Positions 63,844 through 64,000 of a stretch of DNA of 64,000 nt are shown piece by piece. The translations under genes and the position numbers were made by a program. The notes under the pieces are model-generated. The model saw nothing but the letters and a program-made list of their open reading frames with translations. It did not search any database and was not told where the DNA came from. Numbering within the stretch: the stretch's first letter is position 1; each line of letters begins with the position of its first letter. This stretch comes from Streptomyces albipurpureus (GTDB lineage Bacteria; Actinomycetota; Actinomycetes; Streptomycetales; Streptomycetaceae), in assembly GCF_023701525.1 (NCBI RefSeq), contig NZ_JAMQAW010000008.1, positions 334,836 through 398,835 on the forward strand, read 5' to 3'.

Positions 63844-64000
63844 ATGTCCGATGTCGTCCACGTCCGCATCACCGTAGATGGGGCGTGCTTCATCGACGAC
63901 GAGTACTTCGCGGCCCCGCCAGGGGTCTCAATCAACGAGGCCGTGCTCGCCCATCTCCAACTGGAGTCTGCCGCACTGGAGATATCGGTCCGCGCGACCA
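63844..64000 (+). CDS. Hypothetical protein (3' partial)
   Basis: ATG 63844 follows AGCAGGTG, 28 bp after the hydrolase stop. The 52 residues present, VHVRITVDGACFIDDEYFAA and later AVLAHLQLESAALEISVRAT, have good codon bias but no recognisable motif. The frame remains open at the window end. It is probably co-transcribed with the hydrolase. Confidence 0.6.
   Translation, partial: MSDVVHVRITVDGACFIDDEYFAAPPGVSINEAVLAHLQLESAALEISVRAT

Overview
The window is high-GC actinomycete DNA, almost certainly from a Streptomyces chromosome. The evidence is the codon bias, a bifunctional RNase HI/phosphatase, an actinobacterial RNB exonuclease and a type A RNase P RNA. Positions 1-7234 look like ordinary core genome: RNase H/phosphatase (5' truncated by the window), a universal stress protein, an SLC13/ArsB-like permease, a KDPG aldolase with a palindromic operator, a YaaA-family protein, an RNB ribonuclease and rnpB.

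From just after the 3' end of rnpB the sequence is accessory. A tyrosine integrase (7428-8696) and a small excisionase-like protein (8741-9091) mark one end of an integrated element whose other end lies beyond the window. The element has two very different parts: a mosaic cargo region (about 9.3-31 kb) and a conjugation region (about 31-64 kb).

The cargo region holds an arsenic island: arsT-arsC-arsC2 on the minus strand facing arsR-acr3 on the plus strand, a decayed flavin monooxygenase, then a second arsR, a second decayed monooxygenase and an intact flavoprotein sharing an ArsR-type operator motif. It also holds two convergent unknown genes that look defence-like, a PIN-domain protein, and a three-gene cassette in which a tail-anchored small protein and two AbiTii-like proteins share one C-terminal motif. 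A composite IS structure carries two further unknown genes, and there are many pseudogene fragments. A direct repeat of about 170 bp brackets this whole block (9318-9486 and 28522-28699). The halves of one helicase gene lie at the inner edges of the block in circularly permuted order, as expected if a circle had integrated by recombination between two copies of the repeat.

The conjugation region contains a lipoprotein and one enormous minus-strand gene of about 6,880 codons, which fuses an adenine-methylase-like domain, an SNF2-like helicase, long helical repeat regions and a UvrD-like helicase. It also contains an operon of type IV secretion genes: pilin-like protein, VirB8/TcpC-like protein, VirB6/TrbL-like protein, SCO6880-family protein, VirB4-like ATPase and VirD4-like coupling protein. 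A divergent cell-wall hydrolase follows. This is a single-strand-DNA style conjugation module rather than the FtsK-like TraB system typical of Streptomyces integrative elements. No relaxase, replication initiator, tRNA gene or CRISPR array was recognised in the window.
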